This document shows, piece by piece, positions 26,833 through 36,080 of a stretch of 64,000 bases of DNA; position 1 is the first letter of the stretch, and every line of letters begins with the position of its first letter. The DNA is from Kordiimonas marina. Its GTDB lineage: Bacteria; Pseudomonadota; Alphaproteobacteria; Sphingomonadales; Kordiimonadaceae. The translations under genes and the position numbers were made by a program. Under the pieces are notes generated by a model. The model did not search any database. It worked only from the letters and a program-made list of their open reading frames with translations, and was not told the DNA's origin. The DNA lies in the NCBI RefSeq assembly GCF_023006325.1, contig NZ_JAINDF010000005.1, positions 186,001-250,000 on the forward strand, written 5' to 3'.

Positions 26833-27549
26833 TCAATAATTTTCCGAAACGTCCGCCGGGAATATTCGTGGCTGACGTATTCTGAAACATGCCGCCACTG
26901 CTGGCCGGCAGAATTTCAACTTCGCTAAAGCCGGAGGGGTATCTTTTAAGTTGCCCCAGGGAGGCAGGAAATTTTTTTTGCTAAAAGGGTTATGGGTGCC
27001 GATCCCTTTTTTGATTCCCCAAGTATAGATTTTTTCCGGCAGATAGGTATGGGCTCCGTGATACTGGTCGATACATTTTTGCCTGTGCACCGTAGTCGTG
27101 CTGACCATTTTCTGGTTTCCGTCCTTAGTGCCCACATGCTCGAAGACGTGCCACAGAAAGGCTATACCGAACTGCCCGTCGGACAGCGGCAGGTCCGTCA
27201 GGTCGGCCATAAAAAGGCGATCGGCGGGAAGGTCAATATCCTTCCAGGCCCCGATGCGTCCCCCTATATTGCATCCATAGGCATCGATACCGGCCTGCAA
27301 CAGGGCATTCACGCCAAATGCCATGCCGGGCCCCAGGGAAATGACCCTCAGCGCGGCAAGGCTCTGTGCAATTGGCAGCAACAGCTCTCTGACCTTATTC
27401 TCCTGTCCTGTCTTCTGGGCTTCGACATGCGTCATCCATTGTGAACGCGAAATATCGCCCCAGAATTTCTGGTCGCTGTTGCCTCTGCTCTCAACGTAAC
27501 TGTCGTAGCCATTGAAATTTTCACAGGGAGCTATGTCAAGCGCGATCAA
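26833..27549 (-). CDS. SAM-dependent methyltransferase, 3' end out of frame
   Basis: 238 codons from TTG 27549 (GGAGA in front). The first 140 residues look like a class I methyltransferase: RVISLGPGMAFGVNALLQAGIDAYGC, then LSDGQFGIAFLWHVFEHVGTKDG. After SKKNFLPPWG the reading frame turns into an unlikely tail. A run of eight A on the coding strand (26972-26979) sits at the switch. With one more A the frame continues as KRYPSGFSEVEILPASSGG and ends at 26750, giving about 266 residues. So the gene is either frameshifted, phase-variable, or affected by a base-calling error. Function in methylating the polysaccharide is inferred from the locus. Confidence 0.55.
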   Translation of the reverse strand: MIALDIAPCENFNGYDSYVESRGNSDQKFWGDISRSQWMTHVEAQKTGQENKVRELLLPIAQSLAALRVISLGPGMAFGVNALLQAGIDAYGCNIGGRIGAWKDIDLPADRLFMADLTDLPLSDGQFGIAFLWHVFEHVGTKDGNQKMVSTTTVHRQKCIDQYHGAHTYLPEKIYTWGIKKGIGTHNPFSKKNFLPPWGNLKDTPPALAKLKFCRPAVAACFRIRQPRIFPADVSENY

Positions 27550-27767
27550 AATGATGGTTCTCCAAGGCTGAATTGCACCCGGGCACAGAAATCACAGCCG
27601 TTGGTGGGATATCTGGCCATTGCTGGAATGTGTGTAAGAACAAATTTACTAACCGCTTTTCCCCGTCGCGTTAAAGTCGGGTCTTTGTTCGTGAAGGTCA
27701 ATATAGAATATTTCTGACGGCAGACGCTGCTTCTGGCCCCACTGGCAACAGATATTTGATTTTCCTG

Positions 27768-28940
27768 CTATTTTGCCTCTGAATTTTCTGAAGGCGTTTG
27801 AAACTGGGGCATCGCCTTGACCCGTTCGATGACCGGGCGCACCTGCTCGTCATAAATCCAGGCGTCTGAGCTTTTGAGGCATTCCTCCCGGTATTTTGCA
27901 TAACTCTCCGGCGCGGTAATTTTGGCGACCGCGTCATTGAGCTCATCCGCATCCAAAGGCTCGATCACCTCGCCGACCCGGTACTCCGCAAGCCATTCCT
28001 TGATGGGAGGGTTCGGGCTGCAGACAACCGGGATGCCCATGGCGGCCGCATCGAAGAATTTGCAGGGCGCGCAATATTTCAGGCCGAAGTTCGACCGGTC
28101 GGTCGGGTCCCACATCACGACAGAGACATTGGCGCGTTCGAAGGCGCGTTCGAGGTCCTCGCGCGGGGCGAAGCCGTGGCAGGTGACGCCGTCAAGGTGC
28201 CGGATGTCCTCGAAGGCGGCCTTGCAGTCGTCATCGGGCAGCCCGAAAATCTCGATCTCATACAGATGGTGATATTTTTTGACGAAGTCTAACAAAAGCG
28301 GCGCGAGCGTATATTTCCACAGCCGCCCAGCATAAAGGATCCGCGGACGCTTCCCGAGCGGCCGATCGGCGGCCAGCCTTTTGACATCGGCCCGCATCGG
28401 TGCGTTCAGAACCAGTTCTGTGTTCGGCTGGCGATAAAATTTTGAAAGGAAGCGCAGCCTGTGCCGCTCAACTGAGACCAGAAGGGCGCACTTGCGCACG
28501 TTGCGCTGCATGAAGCCCCTGAGCCAGCGCTCAAAGAATGGCGTGTTCCTGTCCTGGTGGCCCAACACCTCGATCTCGTAATAGACGATGCGGTCGAAGG
28601 GCACGGCGAGGCTCGCGAGGAAAAACGACCATGTGTCGCACGCGAGAACCAGGTCGCCCGGTTTCATGCGCGCCTTCAGGAGGATGGCGCCGAGCATGAA
28701 ATAGACATAGCGCATGATCCGGCGCAGCAATCGCATGGGCAAGGGCATGTTGGCGCGCCCGTGCGGCAGGAGAAGCCTCTCCATGCCGTTGTCAACAAAG
28801 CGGCGGAAACGGTTTGTTTCGACATCCATCTCGATGCTTTTGACTTTCCAGCCGGCCGTCGAAAAACAAAAAGCAAAACTTCGGTGAAGAATTACCCGGT
28901 AATCAATCGTCATGAATGAAATTATATGAAGGTTTAGCAT
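27768..28940 (-). CDS. Glycosyltransferase (GT4-like)
   Basis: 390 residues with a GT-B layout. The acceptor half includes YFMLGAILLKARMKPGDLVLACD, which may lie at the membrane, and the donor half has RILYAGRLWKYTLAPLLLDFVKKY, EIEIFGLPDDDC and LKYCAPCKFFDAAAMGIPVVCSPN with acidic and glycine residues of the nucleotide site. It likely transfers a sugar during repeat-unit assembly. It stands alone on the minus strand between the broken methyltransferase and the decayed gene at 29002. Sugar specificity unknown. Confidence 0.75.
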   Translation of the reverse strand: MLNLHIISFMTIDYRVILHRSFAFCFSTAGWKVKSIEMDVETNRFRRFVDNGMERLLLPHGRANMPLPMRLLRRIMRYVYFMLGAILLKARMKPGDLVLACDTWSFFLASLAVPFDRIVYYEIEVLGHQDRNTPFFERWLRGFMQRNVRKCALLVSVERHRLRFLSKFYRQPNTELVLNAPMRADVKRLAADRPLGKRPRILYAGRLWKYTLAPLLLDFVKKYHHLYEIEIFGLPDDDCKAAFEDIRHLDGVTCHGFAPREDLERAFERANVSVVMWDPTDRSNFGLKYCAPCKFFDAAAMGIPVVCSPNPPIKEWLAEYRVGEVIEPLDADELNDAVAKITAPESYAKYREECLKSSDAWIYDEQVRPVIERVKAMPQFQTPSENSEAK

Positions 28941-29001
28941 AAATCACCGGAAAGTGTCATTTTTTCAATTTCAAATGTAATGGATACGCCCCAAAGAGTA
29001 T

Positions 29002-29463
29002 CTAAAGGGGCGATAGGGCTTTGTCGTTCTCTATTAACATTTCATTGTATATATCAGCCGCCGTTTCGCACAAGGCCTTGTCTGAAACCAGGGGCGCGGC
29101 GCAACTCTTGTTGATTAATTCCACATTCGTGTCGGCATTTACGTCGAGACGCCGGGCCAGTTTTTGCCAATACCCCTGCTTTCGGTTTGCAGGGGTTCTC
29201 GTAGCAGACAAAGACAACCGAATGCCCGAGGGTTTTGGCTTCTTCAAGAACGTGGCGGTATGATGCAACCCAGACCTCAAGCCAGTAGTTGACGCTATTC
29301 CTGTCGGTGTAGGAATAGTGATAATTGTCGAATTGGGGCCGTTTATGTCCGCCTCCGAACTCGAAATGGCCCAGCCTAAAAAAGGAATGCCGGTTAACAC
29401 CAGAAATATAAAGAGTATGAGAATCCAGCGTTCAATTTTCTTAAATAAAAATTTCTGGAGCAT
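29002..29463 (-). pseudogene. Decayed gene, remnant of a sulfotransferase-like protein
   Basis: The open frame of 153 codons joins pieces that look like protein only in parts. Its last third (QGYWQKLARRLDVNADTNVELIN, then ETAADIYNEMLIEND) reads well. The middle reads well only in another frame: LGHFEFGGGHKRPQFDNY, NYWLEVWVASYRHVLEEAK, VVFVCYEN. The switch lies at a CCCC run near 29190. Further upstream that second frame gives HTLYISGVNR, which resembles the start of the PAPS-binding loop of sulfotransferases. The total is about half the family length, so an internal deletion is likely. The family call is tentative; the frame changes are seen directly. Confidence 0.5.
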
Positions 29464-29594
29464 CTCGATTTTTGCCTTATTGCCTTGGAAATAGCATAGT
29501 TAAGTCCCTCCGAAGTGGCGCCAGATGCAGAGTATATTCTTTATTTATCCTTTGACATCAAGGTATTAAAAATTTTTGGTGTTGTCTGGGCCTG

Positions 29595-30926
29595 TTACGT
29601 GCCTGACATGGGGTAATGGTTTTGATGGCGTGACAAAACTTGGCCCCTTACCAAATGGTTTATGTGCAGGCCTATCGCTATGAATGTGAATATTGGGTAT
29701 ATTTTCTGTTCGATATCAGTGTTGATCGCGATGGATATTAGTGCCCCTACCACGGACATTACGCAGAACTGCAAGAGAACTTTATCGTCATAATGTTCTC
29801 GAGTCTGTTTTTCTTTGTCTCTGCTGATCAAAAGGGACGTCAGGCGAACAAAAAATGTAAGGAACATTACCACGCCAACAATGCCGTAATTGGCAAGCAG
29901 GGAAACTATAAAGAGGTCAACGGTATTCACGGGAAGCACCTTGGCACCGGTAATGGCGGCCATTCCTCCGGTGCCTAAACCCCAACCCAGAACAGTTTGT
30001 ATTAAACTGCCGTTGGTGAGATACAAAAAAGAATATATATTAGAAGAGATCCTTCCTTCATATAGAAGAAAATCAAAGCCATGTGAAAAAATAAGTGTGT
30101 CGTCAAAAACTCTATAAATATATGGATATGATATTAATATTATCATTGCTATAATAAATATGTATAATTTTCGGTAATTTTTTCTATCTATTTGATATTG
30201 TTTTGAAGCTTTTGATGACAAAAAAGAAGAAAAAAACAGGGCAATTATAACAACCACCAAATTCGATCTAGAGCTGGTTAAGATGAGCGCTCCAAAAGCA
30301 AGGCCCAATAAAATGCTGCAAAGTATTTGGGGTGCTTTGGATTGGTGAACGTTTACCCATGCAAAGAGCGCAAAAATAAGAAGGGCCATGGCGGCTCCGG
30401 CATCGTGAGGGTTCCCATACATCCCATTGATTCGATACTTTGCGATACCGTATTCGTCCAAGTAACCATAGAGGGATGTAGTTTGATCATCTACCGCATA
30501 GAACGAGCCGATGATCCCGAATTTCTGCAAATAGATGGAAACTGCCCCCACGCAGCCGACGATTATCAATGCCAGCATGAAGAACCGCGGGGCATTCTTG
30601 GGCAGAGGAACATAGCGGATTGCAAAATAGGCGAAGAAGATCCCTTCGTACCAGATCATGCTCTTGATCTGCTGCGACAAAGGCGGCGGGTTGATCAGGC
30701 TCATGGATGACAGGATGCCAATCGGGACCCAGGCAATGCCGATTAACATCAAGCCGGCAACCACCTTGTCGACCGGATGAAGGGGGAGGGGCCGCGCCGT
30801 CATGGCCGCGATAATCACAAAAGGGATAAGGGAAAAATAGGCAATGGCAGGAATACCGAATGAATAGGAAATCAGGCGCGTTAGCGACACTGCGAGTATG
30901 CATGCGACAATAGCTATGCGAACCAT
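29595..30926 (-). CDS. O-antigen polymerase/ligase family protein (Wzy-like)
   Basis: 443 residues with about eleven hydrophobic helices and a long central loop (FSHGFDFLLYEGRISSN), followed by GWGLGTGGMAAITGAKVLPVNTVDLF, the typical layout of Wzy polymerases. It would link repeat units in the periplasm after flipping by the Wzx-like protein. The central part of the gene is strongly AT-rich (about 30,000-30,350) compared with GC-rich neighbours, a common sign of transferred polymerase genes. It is divergent from the glycosyltransferase at 31118. Confidence 0.82.
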   Translation of the reverse strand: MVRIAIVACILAVSLTRLISYSFGIPAIAYFSLIPFVIIAAMTARPLPLHPVDKVVAGLMLIGIAWVPIGILSSMSLINPPPLSQQIKSMIWYEGIFFAYFAIRYVPLPKNAPRFFMLALIIVGCVGAVSIYLQKFGIIGSFYAVDDQTTSLYGYLDEYGIAKYRINGMYGNPHDAGAAMALLIFALFAWVNVHQSKAPQILCSILLGLAFGALILTSSRSNLVVVIIALFFSSFLSSKASKQYQIDRKNYRKLYIFIIAMIILISYPYIYRVFDDTLIFSHGFDFLLYEGRISSNIYSFLYLTNGSLIQTVLGWGLGTGGMAAITGAKVLPVNTVDLFIVSLLANYGIVGVVMFLTFFVRLTSLLISRDKEKQTREHYDDKVLLQFCVMSVVGALISIAINTDIEQKIYPIFTFIAIGLHINHLVRGQVLSRHQNHYPMSGT

Positions 30927-31117
30927 ATTGCGCTTTTCCCATAGAAACTGGGGAGTTTACCCCATACTTTGAGGCAGACCCTAAGATATGGTCTTTTTTG
31001 ATACAAGCCATTTTGCAGCAAAGGGATATATTGATTGAGTTTGATGAAAGTCGGGTAGGATTACTTTCAACTGCTGTGAACGCCATTTTGTTTTTGTGAG
31101 AATATTCGGGAATTGCC

Positions 31118-32257
31118 ATGTCTGTTACCGGCACCGGGAAGATCAGCCGCCTCTTGATCGTTTCAAAGTTCTTTCGTGTGGGATTTGGCGGGGTCCCGGA
31201 GTCCCTGCTACAGTTGGCGCGCCATCTGGGCGCCGCGGCGGTCTCGACGGATGTTCTGACGCGGAATGGATATCACCGTCATGTCGGAGATCTGGAGTTT
31301 CTTCCAATGACGGAGGACCCGCTCAGTGCAACGGTTGACCTCCATACTTATGATGTCGCGCTTATAGCGGGCGCTTGGAATTTCAGAAGCTTAGGGGTGG
31401 CCTGGCGTACTGTGCAGCGCGGAATACCGATTCTGTATGCGCCGAAGGGGCAGCTGTGTAAAGCCGATTTCGTCCGCCTCAGGGACATGAAGAAGCTGGC
31501 CTATCTGCTCAGCGTGGAGATCTGGCTTCTGGTCCTCGCGGACCGGATCATCTTTTCCTCAACGGCCGAGCAACGGGCCTGCATCGTGCCTGCCTTTTTC
31601 ACACGGCGCAAAGCCATCATCTTGCCCGAGCCCTACGAGGGGCGCGCAACCCTCCCCGACTTGGGGAACAGAGACAGGCCAACCGGGCTTCACATCGGCT
31701 TCATTTCGCAGGCCTCCCCCCGGAAGGGCCTCAGCGAGCTGGTGACCGGCTTTCTGGAATGGTGTCGGGAAAATCCGGAGAAGGAGGCTTACCTGCATGT
31801 CGCGGGGACAGCCATCAAGGGGTCGGAAGCCTACTGGGACCGTATCGTGGCCCAGGCCAAGGGCCATCCGTGCGGAGATCGGGTCGAGTTCCTGGGGCAG
31901 GTATCCGGACCTACGCGTGACGCCTTCTATGACATGATAGACATTCTAGCGGTTCCCAGCCGTTTTGAATCCTTTTGCCTGACGCTCACCGAGGCCCTGT
32001 GGGCCGGAAAGCCTGTTTTTGCGGGACCTGATATTGGCGTCCTCGAGTTTCTGCCGCCGCATGGCGGTATTTATGTCCTGCCTGAGGTAACCTCCGGCGC
32101 GGTCAGGGGTGCGCTCGCCTATTTCTCCGAAAATCGGGAGAAAATGGCCGCGGCCGGCCGGGAGATAGCAAGAAAGCCAATCCCGCACCTGCGCGGGCGG
32201 GATATCGCCGAACGCTATATTGAAGAAATTGGGAAGATCAAAAAAGGGTATTCATAG
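31118..32257 (+). CDS. Glycosyltransferase (GT4)
   Basis: 379 residues. The N-terminus SRLLIVSKFFRVGFGGVPESLLQLARHLGA is the acceptor half; the donor half has LHIGFISQASPRKGLSELVTGFLEW, HVAGTAIKGSEAYW, LGQVSGPTRDAFYDMIDILAVPSRFESFCLTLTEAL with the E-x7-E style motif of GT4 enzymes (ESFCLTLTE), and PVFAGPDIGVLEFL. It adds a sugar to the lipid-linked repeat unit. It starts a rightward run with the heptose kinase gene 50 bases downstream. Confidence 0.85.
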   Translation: MSVTGTGKISRLLIVSKFFRVGFGGVPESLLQLARHLGAAAVSTDVLTRNGYHRHVGDLEFLPMTEDPLSATVDLHTYDVALIAGAWNFRSLGVAWRTVQRGIPILYAPKGQLCKADFVRLRDMKKLAYLLSVEIWLLVLADRIIFSSTAEQRACIVPAFFTRRKAIILPEPYEGRATLPDLGNRDRPTGLHIGFISQASPRKGLSELVTGFLEWCRENPEKEAYLHVAGTAIKGSEAYWDRIVAQAKGHPCGDRVEFLGQVSGPTRDAFYDMIDILAVPSRFESFCLTLTEALWAGKPVFAGPDIGVLEFLPPHGGIYVLPEVTSGAVRGALAYFSENREKMAAAGREIARKPIPHLRGRDIAERYIEEIGKIKKGYS

Positions 32258-32308
32258 GCACAGGTTAAGGTTACACTTAACCTTATTATTTATTGAGGTT
32301 TGGCGACA

Positions 32309-33337
32309 ATGATTATTACTCAGGCACCGCTCAGAGTCTCGTTTTTTGGTGGCGGCACCGACTATCCCGATCATTTTTTAGAGCATGGTGGCGCGGTTCT
32401 GGGGTCGGCGATTGACCAGTATGCCTTCATCACCGCATCTCGCTTCGACAGCAAGATGTTCGACTATGCTGTCCGCATTTCCTATCGCAAAACAGAAATC
32501 GTCCAGAACCTAGAGGAGATTTCGCACACGCCGTTCAAGGAAGCCTTGCGCCTGTGCGGCCTTGAGAAGGATGCTGAGGTCAATTATTTTGCCGATTTGC
32601 CTGCCAAGACCGGTCTTGGGTCTTCCTCGAGCTTCAGTGTTGCCCTTTTGCAGGCGCTGAATGCCCTCACCGGCAACAAACTCTCAGGCCTTGATCTTGC
32701 CTATGCGGCGATAGATTTCGAGCGCCGCGTGCTGGGCGAAAGGGTCGGCTGCCAAGATCAAACCTTCGCGGCCGTAGGCGGTTTCAATGTGCTTGAATTT
32801 GTTAAGGAAGATGACATCCGGGTCACTCCGCTCAATCTTTCTGACGAGCGGCAGGAAGAACTGAACCAGCATATCCTGATGGTCTATACCGGCATCACGC
32901 GCCGAGCGGAAGAAGTGGTACAGACGCAACTGAAGGACGTCTCGAGCAACCGGGAACGTTACTTCCGTATGCGCAAGCAGGTCGACAAGGCGTACAATAT
33001 CATTACGGGCACAGGGGCCGTTACGCCCTTCTGCGAATTGCTTCACGAAGCTTGGGAAGAAAAAAGGAGCCTTCACAGCGTTATTTCCAATCCGGAAATC
33101 GATACCATCTATGCCAAGGCCCGAGCGGGAGGAGCAATAGGTGGCAAACTTTTAGGGGCGGGAGCCGGCGGATTCCTGATGCTGCTCGCGCCGCCGGAAA
33201 AACATGCCGCAATCCGCGAAATCCTGCAGGACTATATCTTCCTGACGCCGACTCTCAACGCGCCAGCATCGCACATCGTGTTCGACGGCACGGGGCGTCG
33301 GTTGGTCAACCTTGGGCCTCTGGCCAGGGCCATGTAG
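32309..33337 (+). CDS. hddA: D-glycero-alpha-D-manno-heptose 7-phosphate kinase (HddA-like GHMP kinase)
   Basis: About 342 residues of the GHMP kinase superfamily. The N-terminus IITQAPLRVSFFGGGTDYPDHF is the HddA-type opening, and the ATP-binding motif LPAKTGLGSSSSFSVALL lies near residue 100. A C-terminal GGKLLGAGAGGFLMLL block completes the set. HddA phosphorylates C1 of D-glycero-alpha-D-manno-heptose 7-phosphate to the 1,7-bisphosphate. It works after GmhA and before GmhB and HddC, all encoded in this locus. The ATG at 32309 has GAGG ten bases upstream; TTG 32300 is in frame but too close to that site. Confidence 0.85.
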   Translation: MIITQAPLRVSFFGGGTDYPDHFLEHGGAVLGSAIDQYAFITASRFDSKMFDYAVRISYRKTEIVQNLEEISHTPFKEALRLCGLEKDAEVNYFADLPAKTGLGSSSSFSVALLQALNALTGNKLSGLDLAYAAIDFERRVLGERVGCQDQTFAAVGGFNVLEFVKEDDIRVTPLNLSDERQEELNQHILMVYTGITRRAEEVVQTQLKDVSSNRERYFRMRKQVDKAYNIITGTGAVTPFCELLHEAWEEKRSLHSVISNPEIDTIYAKARAGGAIGGKLLGAGAGGFLMLLAPPEKHAAIREILQDYIFLTPTLNAPASHIVFDGTGRRLVNLGPLARAM

Positions 33338-33366
33338 GTGAGGCGAGAGATGGAAGGCGGCTCTCT

Positions 33367-34563
33367 GTGAATGAATCACTCTTGCGAGATTGGTTGCACT
33401 TGGAAAAAACGGCTGTGTTCTTCGTGGCGGGTTATCCCGGGCTTGGCGGAACGCAGGAATATACCTTCATGCTGGCGAAGAAAATGCTGATGCATTGCAA
33501 GGTGTATCTGGCTATGCCATTCGATCCCGAACAGGAAACCCAATACGGGCGCCCTTTTGAAGCGTTGGGCGGTGCAATGATACGCCTGCCTGAAACGTTA
33601 TATACGCGGCTGTGCAGTCGGCGGCCCGACAAGCGACTGATTGGTGCGTATCAGCTAAAGCGACTTCTGAAATCAACAGCGCGATCGCATGGGTCCATGC
33701 GCGTGATCGTGCATGCGAGCCTTGACCCAGTGTCCAGCTTTTTCAGTGCGCTCTGGGCGGCGAGAAACGGAGTTGCCGTGACCGTGTTCCATGATTTCGG
33801 GCGCATTGACGCAAAATCCGTGAGTTACAGCCTGAACAGTTTTTTGCTGGCTCTTCTGCCAAAGCGGACTGCAGCTTTTGTGGTGCCGAGCCAGGACGTG
33901 AAGTCCAAATTGTTGCGTTTTGTCGCGAGCGTGCCAGCTGACAGGGTTAATGTGATCAACACTGGTGTTGATCCGTTGCCAATCGTTGCCCAAAAGAGAA
34001 CGGCTATGCCTCCGGACGGGCCTACATTCTTTATGTTGGGTCGGCTTGCCGAGGCCAAGGCGCCGCTTATATGGCTTGAGGCTGTGCACGGCCACATCCG
34101 GGACGGTGGCACTGGTCAGTTTTTGTGGGTTGGCAGCGGTCCGCTCCTTGAGGCGTGCAAAGAATACGTTGAAAGACATGCTCTTGCCGATAGAGTAACC
34201 TTTACGGGATATGTCGCAGATGTTGCGGATGCTATCCGCGAGGCTGATGTCCTCCTGTTCAGTTCGATCTGGGAGGGCGGATGTTTGCCAAGAGGGATTC
34301 TCGAGTCAATCTTTCAGGGTTTCTCGTGTGTTCTACCCAAGTTGCCGACGCTAGTTGAAAGCCTTGGGGAGGACGATGCGCTGGCCTGGTTTTATGCGCC
34401 GGGTGACGCCGTGTCCCTCAAGGAGGTGATCGGCAATGTTATTGAGGAATTTGAAAGCCTACCCGTAAAGGCTGAAAAAGCGAGAGCCCATGCGCTGGAA
34501 CACCACACGGCGCAAAAAGAGTTTGCACAGACACTAGATTTATATCAGCGGCTTATTGCCTAG
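33367..34563 (+). CDS. Glycosyltransferase (GT4)
   Basis: About 398 residues. A GTG start at 33367 follows GGAAGG by nine bases; a longer frame back to 33052 only overlaps the kinase gene. The acceptor half opens FFVAGYPGLGGTQEYTFMLAKKML, and the donor half has PTFFMLGRLAEAKAPLIWLEAVHGH, GSGPLLEACKEYVERHALADRVTFTGYV and FSSIWEGGCLPRGILESIF, a good GT4 pattern with the EGGCLPRGILE donor motif. It probably adds a sugar of the repeat unit; the heptose kinase next to it makes a heptosyl donor possible. Confidence 0.82.
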   Translation: MNESLLRDWLHLEKTAVFFVAGYPGLGGTQEYTFMLAKKMLMHCKVYLAMPFDPEQETQYGRPFEALGGAMIRLPETLYTRLCSRRPDKRLIGAYQLKRLLKSTARSHGSMRVIVHASLDPVSSFFSALWAARNGVAVTVFHDFGRIDAKSVSYSLNSFLLALLPKRTAAFVVPSQDVKSKLLRFVASVPADRVNVINTGVDPLPIVAQKRTAMPPDGPTFFMLGRLAEAKAPLIWLEAVHGHIRDGGTGQFLWVGSGPLLEACKEYVERHALADRVTFTGYVADVADAIREADVLLFSSIWEGGCLPRGILESIFQGFSCVLPKLPTLVESLGEDDALAWFYAPGDAVSLKEVIGNVIEEFESLPVKAEKARAHALEHHTAQKEFAQTLDLYQRLIA

Positions 34564-34592
34564 AGTATAAAGCTTCAACCTGGACGAAGGTA

Positions 34593-35258
34593 ATGACAAT
34601 TAGTCGACTTAAAATGTTTCTGACTGACCCAGAGCTACTGAAATTTTTCTTTTTGCTCAGGTTTTACCGAGTGATAACCAAGTTCTCCGACAAGGTTGTG
34701 GACCTCTCAACCACAGCGATGCTTGAGCAGGGGCTCCAGCGTTTGGTCAAGGATGGAGCGATCTATTACGTCTACAAGGGCCAGACCTACGGCGAGGAAA
34801 TGGCGCAGGGCCATGCCATGTGGAATATCCGTGAAAAGGCGCTCAAATTCTGTAAAGGCAAGGGCCTGGATATTGGTTGCAACAAATGGCCGCTAGATTG
34901 TGCGCACCCCGTGGATAACGACCCAGGGGAAAACGCTTATGTTCTGGACAAATGGGATGATGGGTCGCTGGACTTTGTATTCAGTTCGCACTGCCTCGAG
35001 CATCTTGAAAAATGGCGTGACGCGCTGGCGCTGTGGTCGAGGAAGCTCAAGAAAGGAGGAATCCTGTTCCTTTATCTGCCGCACGAAAGCATGACGCTGT
35101 GGGAGCCGGGTTCCCCGTGGGTCGGCAACGACCATGTCTGGTCGCCTACGGCCAAGGTGGTGTCGGCCTGCCTGAAAGAGCTGGGCATGGACATCGTTGA
35201 AGTTGACGAAGGGCCCGACAATTTCCACAGCTTCCATGTTGTGGCGACCAAGGCTTGA
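34593..35258 (+). CDS. SAM-dependent methyltransferase, class I
   Basis: 221 residues. Motif I GLDIGCNKWP is followed by an unusual short acidic segment (PVDNDPGENAYVLDKWDDGSLDFVFSSHCLEHLEKW) with the SSHCLEHL motif of type-11 methyltransferases, then LKKGGILFLYLPH. An N-terminal 80-residue part lacks obvious motifs. It probably methylates a sugar or sugar precursor of the polysaccharide. It lies 30 bases after the glycosyltransferase and converges on the next methyltransferase. Confidence 0.77.
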   Translation: MTISRLKMFLTDPELLKFFFLLRFYRVITKFSDKVVDLSTTAMLEQGLQRLVKDGAIYYVYKGQTYGEEMAQGHAMWNIREKALKFCKGKGLDIGCNKWPLDCAHPVDNDPGENAYVLDKWDDGSLDFVFSSHCLEHLEKWRDALALWSRKLKKGGILFLYLPHESMTLWEPGSPWVGNDHVWSPTAKVVSACLKELGMDIVEVDEGPDNFHSFHVVATKA

Positions 35259-35283
35259 TGTAAGGGGGGGCTTGTCCCGCCCG

Positions 35284-35973
35284 TCAGGCCTTCTTCCTGA
35301 GGATCAGCACCACGTTTATGTCCATGGTGTAGTCGCCAAGGCCGACGAGCTTTTTAAGCAGGAAGAACATCAGGCTGCGCCCGGCCTTCTGCATGGATTT
35401 CGCAAGCCCGAACAGAAAGCCCTTGTTCCACTGAATTGCAAAATAGGGTTCCCTGACCGATGTGATGGTCAGATTGGTCGGCCCCAGAAGTTGCTCCATG
35501 ATCTTGGCGGACAGCACGCTGATGTGGGTAACGTCGGCATATTGGTAAATGCGCCCGAACGGAGACTGGCCATTGGGGAAGCGCAGGACTACCTGACCGT
35601 TGGGCTTCAGGCACTTTTCAATAAGCCCAAGGTAATCATTGATCTGCTGAATCGTCAGGTGCTCGAACAGGTCCAGCGCCACGATAAGGTCGAAGTGACC
35701 TTCGAATGCGTCGGTGTCGAAACCTGGGTAAAGGTAGGTGTCGAAACCAAAATCTTTCCCGCCATGCACGGCATCGCTGATTACCTCGATCCCACTGACG
35801 GTAGCGCCCTTTTCTTTCGCCCAACCCATGAAACCACCGTTGCCGAAGCCGATATCCAGGACAGCCTTGCCCTTGATGGTGATATCCCGGAAGTCGCCCT
35901 CATAGAGTTCGCTCTCGAGCTCCGTGGGCTTGAAGGCAAGGTCCCAGTTCTTAAAGGCGACATATTCTTCCAA
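35284..35973 (-). CDS. SAM-dependent methyltransferase, class I
   Basis: 229 residues. Motif I AVLDIGFGNGGFMGWAKEKG, motif II-like VSGIEVISDAVHGG, FDLIVALDLFEHLT and LKPNGQVVLRFPNGQSPFG are clear. The C-terminal part is basic and hydrophobic (LMFFLLKKLVGLG). It probably methylates a polysaccharide precursor. The first usable start is TTG 35973, with AAGG eight bases before it; an upstream stop codon limits the frame. It diverges from the gmhB gene. Confidence 0.77.
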   Translation of the reverse strand: MEEYVAFKNWDLAFKPTELESELYEGDFRDITIKGKAVLDIGFGNGGFMGWAKEKGATVSGIEVISDAVHGGKDFGFDTYLYPGFDTDAFEGHFDLIVALDLFEHLTIQQINDYLGLIEKCLKPNGQVVLRFPNGQSPFGRIYQYADVTHISVLSAKIMEQLLGPTNLTITSVREPYFAIQWNKGFLFGLAKSMQKAGRSLMFFLLKKLVGLGDYTMDINVVLILRKKA

Positions 35974-36080
35974 CGTCGGGGCCTTTCAGACGGATCGGTT
36001 TCAAAAAGAACTTAACACTTAAAGGATGAAAGTGACTAAGATTGATACACAATAGACCCCTGAGGATAAAGGATGAAAAA

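Noticed and set aside
33052-33366. Longer N-terminus for the glycosyltransferase at 33367.
   Set aside because: It would overlap the heptose kinase by almost 300 bases and shows no conserved residues.
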